A stretch of 64,000 nucleotides of DNA. It comes from Allochromatium vinosum DSM 180. GTDB taxonomy: Bacteria; Pseudomonadota; Gammaproteobacteria; Chromatiales; Chromatiaceae. The position numbers were made by a program, and so were the translations under genes. The stretch lies in contig NC_013851.1 in NCBI RefSeq assembly GCF_000025485.1, positions 1,093,154 to 1,157,153 on the forward strand. Reading direction: 5' to 3'. The notes beneath the pieces are model-generated. The model ran no database searches, was not told the DNA's origin, and saw only the letters and a list, made by a program, of their open reading frames with translations. Positions 9,645 through 17,437 of the stretch are shown one piece after another. Each line of letters starts with the position of its first letter. The first letter of the stretch is position 1.

Positions 9645-12080
9645 TTGACTTCAGATATCGACCTTGCACAAGCGCTTATCGATGAGCTGATCGACGCGGT
9701 GTGGTTGGTCGATGGGAGCGATCAGCGTCTGCTGGCCGTCAATCGGGCCGCTGAGGAGTTGCTCGGTCAGGGGCGTGCGTCCCTGGTCGGGCGCTCCATG
9801 AGTGAACTGGCCTGCACGCCCGAAGATCTGTTCTTCTGGGAGGACGTGGCCGCCGGACGTGGCGATACCCTGCTGTCCGAGACGCTGCTGCGTCGCCAGG
9901 ACGGCACCCTGGTGACTGTCCTGAGGCGTGTCGGCCGGGTGTCCTGCCCGGATGGCCGATGTCTCTATCTGGCCTGTTTCTCCAACCAGAGCGAGCGGCG
10001 TGCGGTCGAGAGCGAACTCGAGAAGCTGGTCGCCGAATTGCGCGCGACCCTGGAATCGAGCGCCGATGGCATTCTGGTCACGGATCTCGATGGGGCGATC
10101 CGCAGCTTCAATCAGCGCTTCGCCGAGTTGTGGCGCCTGCCGGCGGCGCTCCTGACCGAGCGCAACGATGCCGGAATCCACGACTGGATGGTGCGCGAGG
10201 TGCTCGATGCCGAGGGGTATGCCGCGCGTCTCCAGGCCATCGCTCAGAATCCGTTGCTGGAGGCCTCGGATCTGCTGACGCTGCGCCAGGGGCGCGTGCT
10301 GGAGCGCGTGACTCTGCCGCAGTACGCGCGCGGGCGTCCCATCGGGCGCGTCTATGCGTTTCGCGACATCACCCAGCGCCTGCACGACGAGCAGGGTCTG
10401 AAGCTCGCGGCGCGCGTGTTCGAGGCCAGTCTGGATGCCATCTTCGTCACGGATCCCGAGTTCAGGATCGTGGCCGTGAATCCAGCGGGCGAGCGCATGA
10501 CCGGTCTTGCCGGCGCCGAACTCGTGGGCCAGCGGCTCGACCGGTCGCTACGGCTCTGGGCCAACGAGACGCTCGATCCGGACATCCGGGCGGCGCTCGA
10601 TCGCAGCGGTCACTGGCAGGGCGAGATCGAACAGCACCACGCCGATGGCTCGACCTTTCCCTGTCTGGTCTCGCTGATGCGGGTGCTGGATACCGAGGGA
10701 CTGCCCTTCCACTATGTCGGGTTCGTCAAGGATCTGTCCGAGACGGTGGAGGCGCGCCAGCGTATCGAGCAACTGGCCTTCAACGATGCCCTGACCGGGC
10801 TGCCGAACCGGCTCCGGCTCACCGAGCGGCTGGAGTTCAGCATCGAACTGGCCCGGCGCGAGAACACGCGCTTCGCCGTGCTCTTCATCGACATCGATCG
10901 CTTCAAGCACATCAATGACTCCCTGGGGCATGTCTTCGGCGATCGTGTGCTGATCGAGGTGGCGCAGCGCATCCGTCAGTGTCTGCGTCATGTCGACACC
11001 ATTGCGCGCCTGGGGGGCGACGAGTTCGTGCTGCTGCTGCATCGCGTCGAGTCGCATGGCGCCGAGCTGGTCGCGCGCCGACTGCTGGAGTCCATGGCCC
11101 AGCCATTCGAACTCGATGGCCTGAAGTTCTCGCTCTCGTGCAGTATCGGCATCGCGCTCTACCCGGAGGATGGCGAGACACTCGACGATCTGATCAAGAA
11201 TGCCGACAGTGCCATGTATCACGTCAAAGAGCACGGTCGGGGCGATTGCTGTTTCTATCAGCGTCAGATGAATGTCGGTCTGCTCGAACGGGTGCGGATC
11301 GATCACGCCATGCGTGAAGCGTTGCAGCAGGGGCATTTCTGGCTTGCCTACCAGCCGCAGATCGATCTGGTCAGCGGTCTGGTGATCGGGGCCGAGGCCC
11401 TGGTGCGCTGGAACGATCCCGATCTGGGCGAACTCGCGCCCGGACGCTTCATTCCCATCGCCGAGGAGACGGGCTTCATCGTCGCGCTCGGTGGCTGGGT
11501 GTTGCGCGAGGCGATCCGGCAGGGGGCGCACTGGCAGGCGCAGGGCATCCGTCTGTCGCTGTCGGTGAACGTCTCGGCGACGCAGTTCCATCAGGCCAAC
11601 TTCATCGACTTGCTGGCGCAATGGCTGGATGAGACGGGATTGCCGCCTGGGCGGCTGGAACTGGAGCTGACCGAGTCCATCCTGATCCAGAACGTCGAGG
11701 AAACCCTGCGCCGTCTCGAAAACCTGGTGGCGCTCGGGGTGCGGCTGGCGATCGACGATTTCGGTACCGGCTACTCCAGTCTGGCCTATCTGAAGCGCTT
11801 TCCGATCCACAAGCTCAAGATCGATCGGTCCTTCGTGTGCGACATTCCGCACGACGAGAGCGATACCGCCATCGCCACGGCCGTGATCGGTCTGGCCAGT
11901 GTGCTCAAGCTGCGCGTGATCGCCGAGGGGGTCGAGACCGACATCCAGCGTCAGTTCTTGTTGGACGCCGGATGCCATGAGTTTCAGGGCTATCTGTGCG
12001 CACCGGCCCTGGAGCCGGCGGCCTTTCTGGCGCGGATTGCACAGATCGGTCTGGCCGAGTCGCCCTCTCCATCGCCCTGA
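9645..12080 (+). CDS. PAS-GGDEF-EAL cyclic-di-GMP signalling protein
   Basis: Bifunctional-type enzyme of cyclic-di-GMP turnover, 811 residues and cytosolic. About three PAS-like segments come first (IDAVWLVDGSDQRLLAVNRA; LESSADGILVTDLDGAI; SLDAIFVTDPEFRIVAVNPA). A GGDEF domain with intact GGDEF (about 457-461) follows, then an EAL domain with AEALVRW (E about 584), DDFGTGYSSLAYLKRFP and the loop VIAEGVET. All main catalytic motifs are present, so both synthesis and hydrolysis are possible. The start is a TTG supported by GAGGG seven bases upstream; the next in-frame ATG would cut the first PAS domain. Confidence 0.9.
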   Translation: MTSDIDLAQALIDELIDAVWLVDGSDQRLLAVNRAAEELLGQGRASLVGRSMSELACTPEDLFFWEDVAAGRGDTLLSETLLRRQDGTLVTVLRRVGRVSCPDGRCLYLACFSNQSERRAVESELEKLVAELRATLESSADGILVTDLDGAIRSFNQRFAELWRLPAALLTERNDAGIHDWMVREVLDAEGYAARLQAIAQNPLLEASDLLTLRQGRVLERVTLPQYARGRPIGRVYAFRDITQRLHDEQGLKLAARVFEASLDAIFVTDPEFRIVAVNPAGERMTGLAGAELVGQRLDRSLRLWANETLDPDIRAALDRSGHWQGEIEQHHADGSTFPCLVSLMRVLDTEGLPFHYVGFVKDLSETVEARQRIEQLAFNDALTGLPNRLRLTERLEFSIELARRENTRFAVLFIDIDRFKHINDSLGHVFGDRVLIEVAQRIRQCLRHVDTIARLGGDEFVLLLHRVESHGAELVARRLLESMAQPFELDGLKFSLSCSIGIALYPEDGETLDDLIKNADSAMYHVKEHGRGDCCFYQRQMNVGLLERVRIDHAMREALQQGHFWLAYQPQIDLVSGLVIGAEALVRWNDPDLGELAPGRFIPIAEETGFIVALGGWVLREAIRQGAHWQAQGIRLSLSVNVSATQFHQANFIDLLAQWLDETGLPPGRLELELTESILIQNVEETLRRLENLVALGVRLAIDDFGTGYSSLAYLKRFPIHKLKIDRSFVCDIPHDESDTAIATAVIGLASVLKLRVIAEGVETDIQRQFLLDAGCHEFQGYLCAPALEPAAFLARIAQIGLAESPSPSP

Positions 12081-12100
12081 AGGCCGTGGGCGCGCCTGGA

Positions 12101-12421
12101 TCAGGCGTCGGCGTTCCTGGAGCCGCCCTGGCAGGGGGGCGAGTCGGGTACACCGCCCTTGGCCTGCCATTCCTCCGGTGTCCAGGTGTGCATGGTCAGG
12201 GCATGGAGTCCCTGGCTGAGCTCATCGGCGAGCAACTCATTGAGCCGGCGATGGCGCTCGACCAGCGAGACATCCGCGAACGTCTCACTCACGACCAGGA
12301 GCTTGAAGTGGGATTCGGAGTCCGGTGGGACGGCGTGCATATAGCTTTCGTCGACCACGTCCAGATACAGGGGCGCGAGGGTCTCTTGGATCCGGGTCTC
12401 GATACGCTGCTTACGGCTCAT
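12101..12421 (-). CDS. bolA: BolA family protein
   Basis: Small regulator that, in this family, pairs with monothiol glutaredoxins and affects cell shape and envelope genes. The 106 residues match BolA proper rather than IbaG: LDVVDESYMHAVPPDSESHF early, then VERHRRLNELLADEL and HALTMHTWTPEEW, with a short cysteine-containing tail (SPPCQGG). It is convergent with the upstream GGDEF-EAL gene, with only 20 bases between stops. Confidence 0.93.
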   Translation of the reverse strand: MSRKQRIETRIQETLAPLYLDVVDESYMHAVPPDSESHFKLLVVSETFADVSLVERHRRLNELLADELSQGLHALTMHTWTPEEWQAKGGVPDSPPCQGGSRNADA

Positions 12422-12479
12422 GATTACGGGATCTCCGTGTTGTGGATCGGTTCGCGGTTCGGTCTCGTTCGCGGTTCGG

Positions 12480-13367
12480 TCAGCGCTGTCCTTGATTCAG
12501 GTCCGGGGGCGGTCGAGCGTCCGCCAGTTCGATGTGCTCGGTGACGAGCCAGCTTCGCGCGGCCTCCAGGAGCCGGTGCTGGATCTCGCGGAGACGCGGA
12601 TCGCTCAACGCCTCCCGCTCGATGGCTTCCAGACGCCCGTAGAGACTCAGGCGCAGATGCTCGACGGTGCGCACATGGAGCCTCAGATCGTCGAGCAGGC
12701 GCGTGAATTCACGGCGTGTCGGCGCCGCCCCGAGCGCCTCGAACAACTGGGTCAGTGCCTCGAAGACGTTCCGGGCATCCGAACCCAGACCGAAATCCGC
12801 CGGATGATAAACCAGTTGGCGCTCGGACTGGCGACCGATCCAGAGTCGGAAGCTCTCCTGACGCAGGGCGTGATAGAGCGGTTGCTCCGAGATCAGGACG
12901 ATCAGCAGCCGGTTGGGATTGGCGAAATAGGAGCCGCCGCGCACCTCCCAGAATCCGTCTTTGATCAGACGGTGGAGACGGATGTGCTCGCGGAAGTCGG
13001 CGGCCTGGAGCTGGTCGAGGACCAGCACGGTCGGATCGCCCTCGCTCAGGGCGCAGGCTTCGCTGACGAGGCGGTCGAACGGCTCGATCGGCGGTTCCTC
13101 GCGCCCGAGTTCGTCCTGACTCGGCGGCAGTATCACATCCGGCAGCGGCGGATGGGTGTCGGTGAAGTCGTGGTAGAGGATCTGGGGGAAATCGAGCGCG
13201 CGGGCGAGGGCGTTGGCGAAGGCCGTCTTGCGCCGTCCGCCGTCGCCCTCGATGTTCAGGGCGCGGATACCGGAGGTCGGCGTTTCGAGCAGGCAGCGCA
13301 CCTGGAATTCGTAGTCGTCGTTGGACTCGAATCCGTGCGCGTTGAGCTTTTCGGTGAGGCTTGGCAT
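12480..13367 (-). CDS. ATPase-like protein with degenerate P-loop, function unknown
   Basis: About 295 residues, cytosolic, no recognised family name. A nucleotide-binding fold is suggested by NIEGDGGRRKTAFANALARA, which resembles Walker A but has Arg where the glycine before Lys is normal. TVLVLDQLQAAD resembles Walker B but has Gln for the catalytic Glu. The middle section (RLIKDGFWEVRGGSYFANPN) looks like an AAA+ sensor region, and the C-terminus is helical. It may bind but not hydrolyse nucleotide, or may be an adaptor. An alternative start lies at 13379. The inverted repeat GCTTGGC/GCCAAGC brackets the start codon. Confidence 0.7.
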   Translation of the reverse strand: MPSLTEKLNAHGFESNDDYEFQVRCLLETPTSGIRALNIEGDGGRRKTAFANALARALDFPQILYHDFTDTHPPLPDVILPPSQDELGREEPPIEPFDRLVSEACALSEGDPTVLVLDQLQAADFREHIRLHRLIKDGFWEVRGGSYFANPNRLLIVLISEQPLYHALRQESFRLWIGRQSERQLVYHPADFGLGSDARNVFEALTQLFEALGAAPTRREFTRLLDDLRLHVRTVEHLRLSLYGRLEAIEREALSDPRLREIQHRLLEAARSWLVTEHIELADARPPPDLNQGQR

Positions 13368-13428
13368 GGGGCCAAGCATAATCGCGACGGCGTTTTAGCC
13401 CAAGCGGTTGCGTGGCGGGACGATCGAC

Positions 13429-14004
13429 TCAGCGCAGTAGGGCCAGGATCTCTTCGTGTCCGCCCTCGCGTGCCCAGTCGGCGGCGGTCTTGCCCTCGAA
13501 GTCCTTGAGCGTCCGGTCGGCCTGGTGTTCGAGCAATGCCTTGACGCTGGCGACATGGCCTTGCTTGGCCGCCCAGATCAGGGCCGTCCAGCCCATCGTC
13601 GACTCCTGATGATCGACCATGGCGCCCTTGTCGAGCAGGCGCTCGACGATGGCGGCATGGTTGTTCGAGGCCGCGAGCATCATGGCCGTATAGCCGCCCG
13701 AGTCCATGGCATCGACCTGAGCGCCGGCCTGGAGCAGACGCTCGACGATGGCGGCATGGCCATTGAGCGCGGCCTTCATGAGCGGCGTCCAGTCACAACT
13801 GTCGCGCACATTGGGCTGGCGATTGCGGGCCAGGAGTTGCTCGACGGCACTCAGGTCGCCCTGTTCGGCGGACTCGATCAGGGCCATGCCCGGACCATCG
13901 GGTGCCATGGCGGTATGCGAGCCGGAGCCTGAATCGGACGGCCCGCATCCGGCCAGCAGTGACAGGAGCGTAACGACGAGGAGGAGTGCGTAGGGCTTGT
14001 TCAT
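13429..14004 (-). CDS. Ankyrin-repeat lipoprotein
   Basis: Predicted envelope lipoprotein of 191 residues. The signal sequence ends in the lipobox LLAGC, followed by a Ser/Gly linker. About four ankyrin repeats then cover the rest, including DWTPLMKAALNGHAAIVERL, GYTAMMLAASNNHAAIVERL and GWTALIWAAKQGHVASVKAL. Ankyrin repeats bind proteins; the partner is not known. Similar periplasmic ankyrin proteins sit beside catalases in some bacteria, but no such gene is here. Confidence 0.88.
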   Translation of the reverse strand: MNKPYALLLVVTLLSLLAGCGPSDSGSGSHTAMAPDGPGMALIESAEQGDLSAVEQLLARNRQPNVRDSCDWTPLMKAALNGHAAIVERLLQAGAQVDAMDSGGYTAMMLAASNNHAAIVERLLDKGAMVDHQESTMGWTALIWAAKQGHVASVKALLEHQADRTLKDFEGKTAADWAREGGHEEILALLR

Positions 14005-14067
14005 GGCCGCACATTCTCGTCCTCCGGGTTGGGCCGGCCAATGACAATGCGCAGTCGTCAGGAATTC

Positions 14068-14892
14068 TCAGGCTCCGGTACGGACCCGTTCGCCATCGGC
14101 ACGATAGCCGAGCTGAGCCGAAAGGCGGCGTCCGGCATCCATCAATGCCTCGATCCACTCCAGCCGCCGACGCGCGATCGGCGCCGACACCGACAGCCCC
14201 GCGCTGACATTCCCCGTCCCGTCGCGGATCAAGACCCCGATGCATCCGACATCGATCTCGGCCTCCTCGTCGTCGAGCGCATAGCCGCGCGCGAGCGATT
14301 CGCGACAGGCGTCGATCAGATCGGGCAGGGCGGTGAGGGTGTTGCGGGTGTAGGCGGGCAGGTTGGTGCGCTGGGCATAGGCGCGGATGGCGTCCTCGCC
14401 GCCGGCGCCCAGCATCAGCTTGCCGACGGCCGTCACATGCAGGGGCGCGCGCGAGCCGATGAGCTGCTGGACGTGGATCATGCGGTTGGGCGTGGCCTTC
14501 TCGATATAGACCACCGAGTCGCCCTCGCGGATGGTGAGATTGATGGTTTCGCCGAAACGGTCGCGCAACGCCTCCATGACCGGGCGGGCGAGGGCGCGCA
14601 CGTCGAGGTTGCCGTGCAGCCGTACCCCGAGTTGCAGCAGACGCCGTCCGAGTAGGTAGTGGCTGGCGGCGTCCTTCTCGACGAACTGGTTCTGGATCAG
14701 GGACGCGAGGATGCGATGGGCGGTCGAGACGTTCAGTCCGGTCTCGGCGGCCAGGATCTTGAGACTGACCGGCTCGGGATAGCGGGCGATGGCGTCGAGC
14801 AGGGCGGCGGCGCGGTCGATGACCTGGATGCCTGGGGTGCGCGCGCTGTCTTCCGAAGTGTCGGCGGGTTGAGATGGGGTGTCTTGGCTCAT
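14068..14892 (-). CDS. IclR-family transcriptional regulator
   Basis: DNA-binding regulator of 274 residues with a winged-helix N-terminus (IQVIDRAAALLDAIARYPEP; LAAETGLNVSTAHRILASLI). The C-terminal IclR effector domain has segments such as GDSVVYIEKATPNRMI and RAPLHVTAVGKLML. It is transcribed away from the phosphoketolase-like gene across a 146-bp gap holding a palindromic AT-rich site, the usual arrangement for an IclR regulator controlling a neighbouring catabolic operon. The effector is unknown; a sugar acid or its phosphate is a guess from the neighbours. Confidence 0.92.
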   Translation of the reverse strand: MSQDTPSQPADTSEDSARTPGIQVIDRAAALLDAIARYPEPVSLKILAAETGLNVSTAHRILASLIQNQFVEKDAASHYLLGRRLLQLGVRLHGNLDVRALARPVMEALRDRFGETINLTIREGDSVVYIEKATPNRMIHVQQLIGSRAPLHVTAVGKLMLGAGGEDAIRAYAQRTNLPAYTRNTLTALPDLIDACRESLARGYALDDEEAEIDVGCIGVLIRDGTGNVSAGLSVSAPIARRRLEWIEALMDAGRRLSAQLGYRADGERVRTGA

Positions 14893-14921
14893 GGCAATGG
14901 CTCCATTGATGAAAGCGCATA

Positions 14922-14959
14922 ATTTCGCATAATGAAATCTATCCTTTATTGCGAAAAAT
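14922..14959. promoter_or_regulatory. Putative IclR operator in the divergent promoter region
   Basis: ATTTCGCATAATGAAAT (14922-14938) contains the inverted repeat ATTTC/GAAAT. A second half-site, TTATTGCGAAAAA (14947-14959), reads TTTCGCAATAA on the other strand and closely resembles TTTCGCATAA of the first. The AT-rich site stands out from the GC-rich surroundings and lies between divergent genes. Binding by the IclR protein is inferred. Confidence 0.5.
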
Positions 14960-15038
14960 CAAGACCGTCTCTACAGTCTCTCCAACGCTAAAGACCAAGC
15001 GCCCGACTCAACCGAAACCAACCACGAGGGAGACATCC

Positions 15039-17291
15039 ATGACCCAAGCCGCCACTCCGATCAGTCACAGCGCCGCCAAGCCCGATTTCCGCGACGGCAT
15101 CCTGCATTTCGGAACACTGCCGGTCGACTTCGAGCACCTGGGCCGGACACCGGCGATCGGCGAGGGTCGCGCGGCCATCGATGCCATCGACGACGCGGCC
15201 GTACAACAGACCCAGTGGACGGCCGATACCCTGCGCTATCTGACGCTCCAGCTCTGCGCCTCCAAGCAGTCCGGCCATCCGGGCGGTTTCGCCAGCTCAG
15301 CCGATGCCTATGCGGCGCTGGTGATGCTGGGTCATACCAACATCGTCACCGAGGTCGGCCATCACGCGCCCGGTTTCTACAGCGCCATGTTCCTCGACGG
15401 CTCGCTGGAATCCATGGGCATCCACACCATGACCGACCTCCAGGCGCGCTTCCGCGAGCGCGACGGGCTGCTGGGGCATCTCTCGGGCGCGGTTCCGGGA
15501 CTGCTGGCCCCGGCCGGTCCGCTCGGTCAGGGCCAGCACTTCGCCATGGCCGGAGCCTATCTCAATCGCGACCGGCTCTTTCCCTGCACCATCGGTGATG
15601 GCGGTCTCGGCGAGCCCTACATCCTCTCGGCCATGAAGCACTTCCACACCGCTTATCCCGAAGTGACCAACTTCCTGCCGGTGCTGGTCTGGAACGGCTA
15701 CAGCCAGGAGCATCATTCGATGGTGTCGCGGATGGACAACGACGCCATGATCGCCTACTGGCGTGCGCACGACTTCGAGCGCGTGATCCTGATCGACGCC
15801 AAGGACTTCGACGACGCGGGGCAGGAGGGGGCTTATGTCGACAGCACGCTCTTCGGTCGCGAGGCACGGCTGGCCTTCTCGCGCGCGGTGCTCGAAGGGG
15901 TGCAGGCCGCCGCCGAGTCGGCGCTCGGCGGAACGCTGACGGCGGTGATCCTCAAGCAGCTCAAGGGTGCTGGTGTGCATGCGAGCGGCGCCAAGTCGCA
16001 CAACCTTTATCCGGGCGACACGGCCGAAAAACCTAACATCGCCGCCGCCTTGGAACGCGGTGCCCTGGCGCCCGAGATCTGGGTGCTGACCCGGACCAAT
16101 ATGAGCCGCGCCGGTGGCGGGCCGGCCGCGCGGACCGTGGTCACGGAGTTCGAGCGCCAGTTGCCCGAGATCGGTCGGCTCCCGCTGCACGAATTCGCAC
16201 GTGGCGAGCAGGCCGTTCCGGCCAGCGCCCTGGCGAACCTGGTGGCTGAACTGGGTCGACGTGATCCGCAGTTCGTCGTCACCAACGCCGACGGCAACGA
16301 AGCCTCGGCCATGAAGGCTATCAACGACGCGCTCAAGATCCGCCATCCGACCGCCGATCCGCTCTACAACCAGTCGCCGAGCGGTCAGGTCTATGAGCCG
16401 CTGAACGAAGACGCCTGCGCCGGACTTGCGGCCGGGATCGCGCTCTTCGGCGGGCGGTCGCTGTGGCTGTCCTACGAGAGCTTCGCCATCAACGGCTGGC
16501 CGATCGTGCAGACCGTGGGTCAGGCGATGGCCGAGCTACGGCGCAGGACACCGGCGATGGTGTCGATGTTCACCGCCGGTGCGCTGGAGCAGGGCCGCAA
16601 CGGCTGGACCCATCAGCGTCCCGAGATCGAGAACTACATCGGTGGTCAGGTGCGCAACGGCAACGTCTATCTGCTCTATCCGGCCGACGCCAACATGATC
16701 CAGGCCGCCTATGCCTGGGCGGTCGAGCAGTCCAACAAGTGCATCAGCATCGTGGCTTCCAAGTCGGCGTTGCCTGTGCACACCACGCTCGACCAGGCGC
16801 GCGAGGCGATCGAGCGCGGGGCGATCTGTCTGTATGAATCGGCGCCTGGGGCGCGTGGGACCGTGGTCTTCGCCGTGACGGGCGACATGGTGTTCCAGCC
16901 GGTGTTCGCCGCCAAGGATCGGCTGGAGGCGGCGGGCTATCGGGTGCGCATCGTCGCTGTGGTCAACCCGCGCCGGCTCTATCGCGAGCGCGATGTGGCC
17001 TGGTCGCACAGTGCGCAGCCGGATGGACGGTTCATGTCGGATGCGGAGTTCGAGGCGCTCTTCGCGGGGGATGTGTTGATTGGGGTGAGTGGCGGCGGGA
17101 CCGTGGCTCTGGAGCCGGTGTTGCTGCGCTCGCGGGCGGCGGGACGCGATCTGATCGGCTGGCAGCGCGGCGAGACCACGGCCAGTCCGGCCGAGATCAT
17201 GGCCTACAACGGCATCTCGCCCGAGAGCCTGGAGCGACGCGCGCTGGAGTTGCTGGACTCCGAAGACGCGCGTCTGGATCGGGCGGCTTAG
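15039..17291 (+). CDS. Phosphoketolase/transketolase-like ThDP enzyme, substrate unknown
   Basis: A 750-residue thiamine-diphosphate enzyme of the transketolase superfamily. The N-terminal half has KQSGHPGGFASSADAYAAL (transketolase-like) and IGDGGLGEPY, matching the GDG diphosphate/Mg2+ motif. The C-terminal half is closer to phosphoketolase: SGQVYEPLNEDACAGLAAG, LSYESFAINGW, GRNGWTHQRPEIENYI (with the His of the HNGxSHQ motif) and LLYPADANMIQAAYAWA. It is shorter than classical phosphoketolase (about 790-830). ATG 15039 has GAGGGAGA upstream; the open frame further upstream is ignored. The neighbours are an IclR regulator and a DUF1537 kinase, pointing to sugar or sugar-acid use rather than the Calvin cycle. 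Confidence 0.82.
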   Translation: MTQAATPISHSAAKPDFRDGILHFGTLPVDFEHLGRTPAIGEGRAAIDAIDDAAVQQTQWTADTLRYLTLQLCASKQSGHPGGFASSADAYAALVMLGHTNIVTEVGHHAPGFYSAMFLDGSLESMGIHTMTDLQARFRERDGLLGHLSGAVPGLLAPAGPLGQGQHFAMAGAYLNRDRLFPCTIGDGGLGEPYILSAMKHFHTAYPEVTNFLPVLVWNGYSQEHHSMVSRMDNDAMIAYWRAHDFERVILIDAKDFDDAGQEGAYVDSTLFGREARLAFSRAVLEGVQAAAESALGGTLTAVILKQLKGAGVHASGAKSHNLYPGDTAEKPNIAAALERGALAPEIWVLTRTNMSRAGGGPAARTVVTEFERQLPEIGRLPLHEFARGEQAVPASALANLVAELGRRDPQFVVTNADGNEASAMKAINDALKIRHPTADPLYNQSPSGQVYEPLNEDACAGLAAGIALFGGRSLWLSYESFAINGWPIVQTVGQAMAELRRRTPAMVSMFTAGALEQGRNGWTHQRPEIENYIGGQVRNGNVYLLYPADANMIQAAYAWAVEQSNKCISIVASKSALPVHTTLDQAREAIERGAICLYESAPGARGTVVFAVTGDMVFQPVFAAKDRLEAAGYRVRIVAVVNPRRLYRERDVAWSHSAQPDGRFMSDAEFEALFAGDVLIGVSGGGTVALEPVLLRSRAAGRDLIGWQRGETTASPAEIMAYNGISPESLERRALELLDSEDARLDRAA

Positions 17292-17304
17292 GTTGGGGCG
17301 GGGC

Positions 17305-17406
17305 GGCTCGGGGTGCGGCTGTCGGGGGGCCGCCGTGAATACATCCCTGTAGGCTTGACGGCCGCATCCCTGCGGCCGACACCCCCCGACAGCCGCACCC
17401 CGAGCC
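17305..17406. repeat. 102-bp palindromic element: perfect 25-bp inverted repeat enclosing two small hairpins
   Basis: Bases 17305-17329 (starting GGCTCGGGGTGCGGCTG) are the exact reverse complement of 17382-17406. Inside lie a perfect 7-bp hairpin, GGCCGCA-TCCC-TGCGGCC (17360-17377), and a weaker one, TACA-TCCC-TGTA (17340-17351), sharing the same loop. There is no T-run. It fills the gap between the ThDP enzyme and the DUF1537 kinase. The form is that of a REP/PU-type dispersed palindrome or MITE-like unit; only one copy was noticed in this window. Confidence 0.85.
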
Positions 17407-17437
17407 TTGTGCCTGAGAACTTTTCGCGGAGCCGCTG

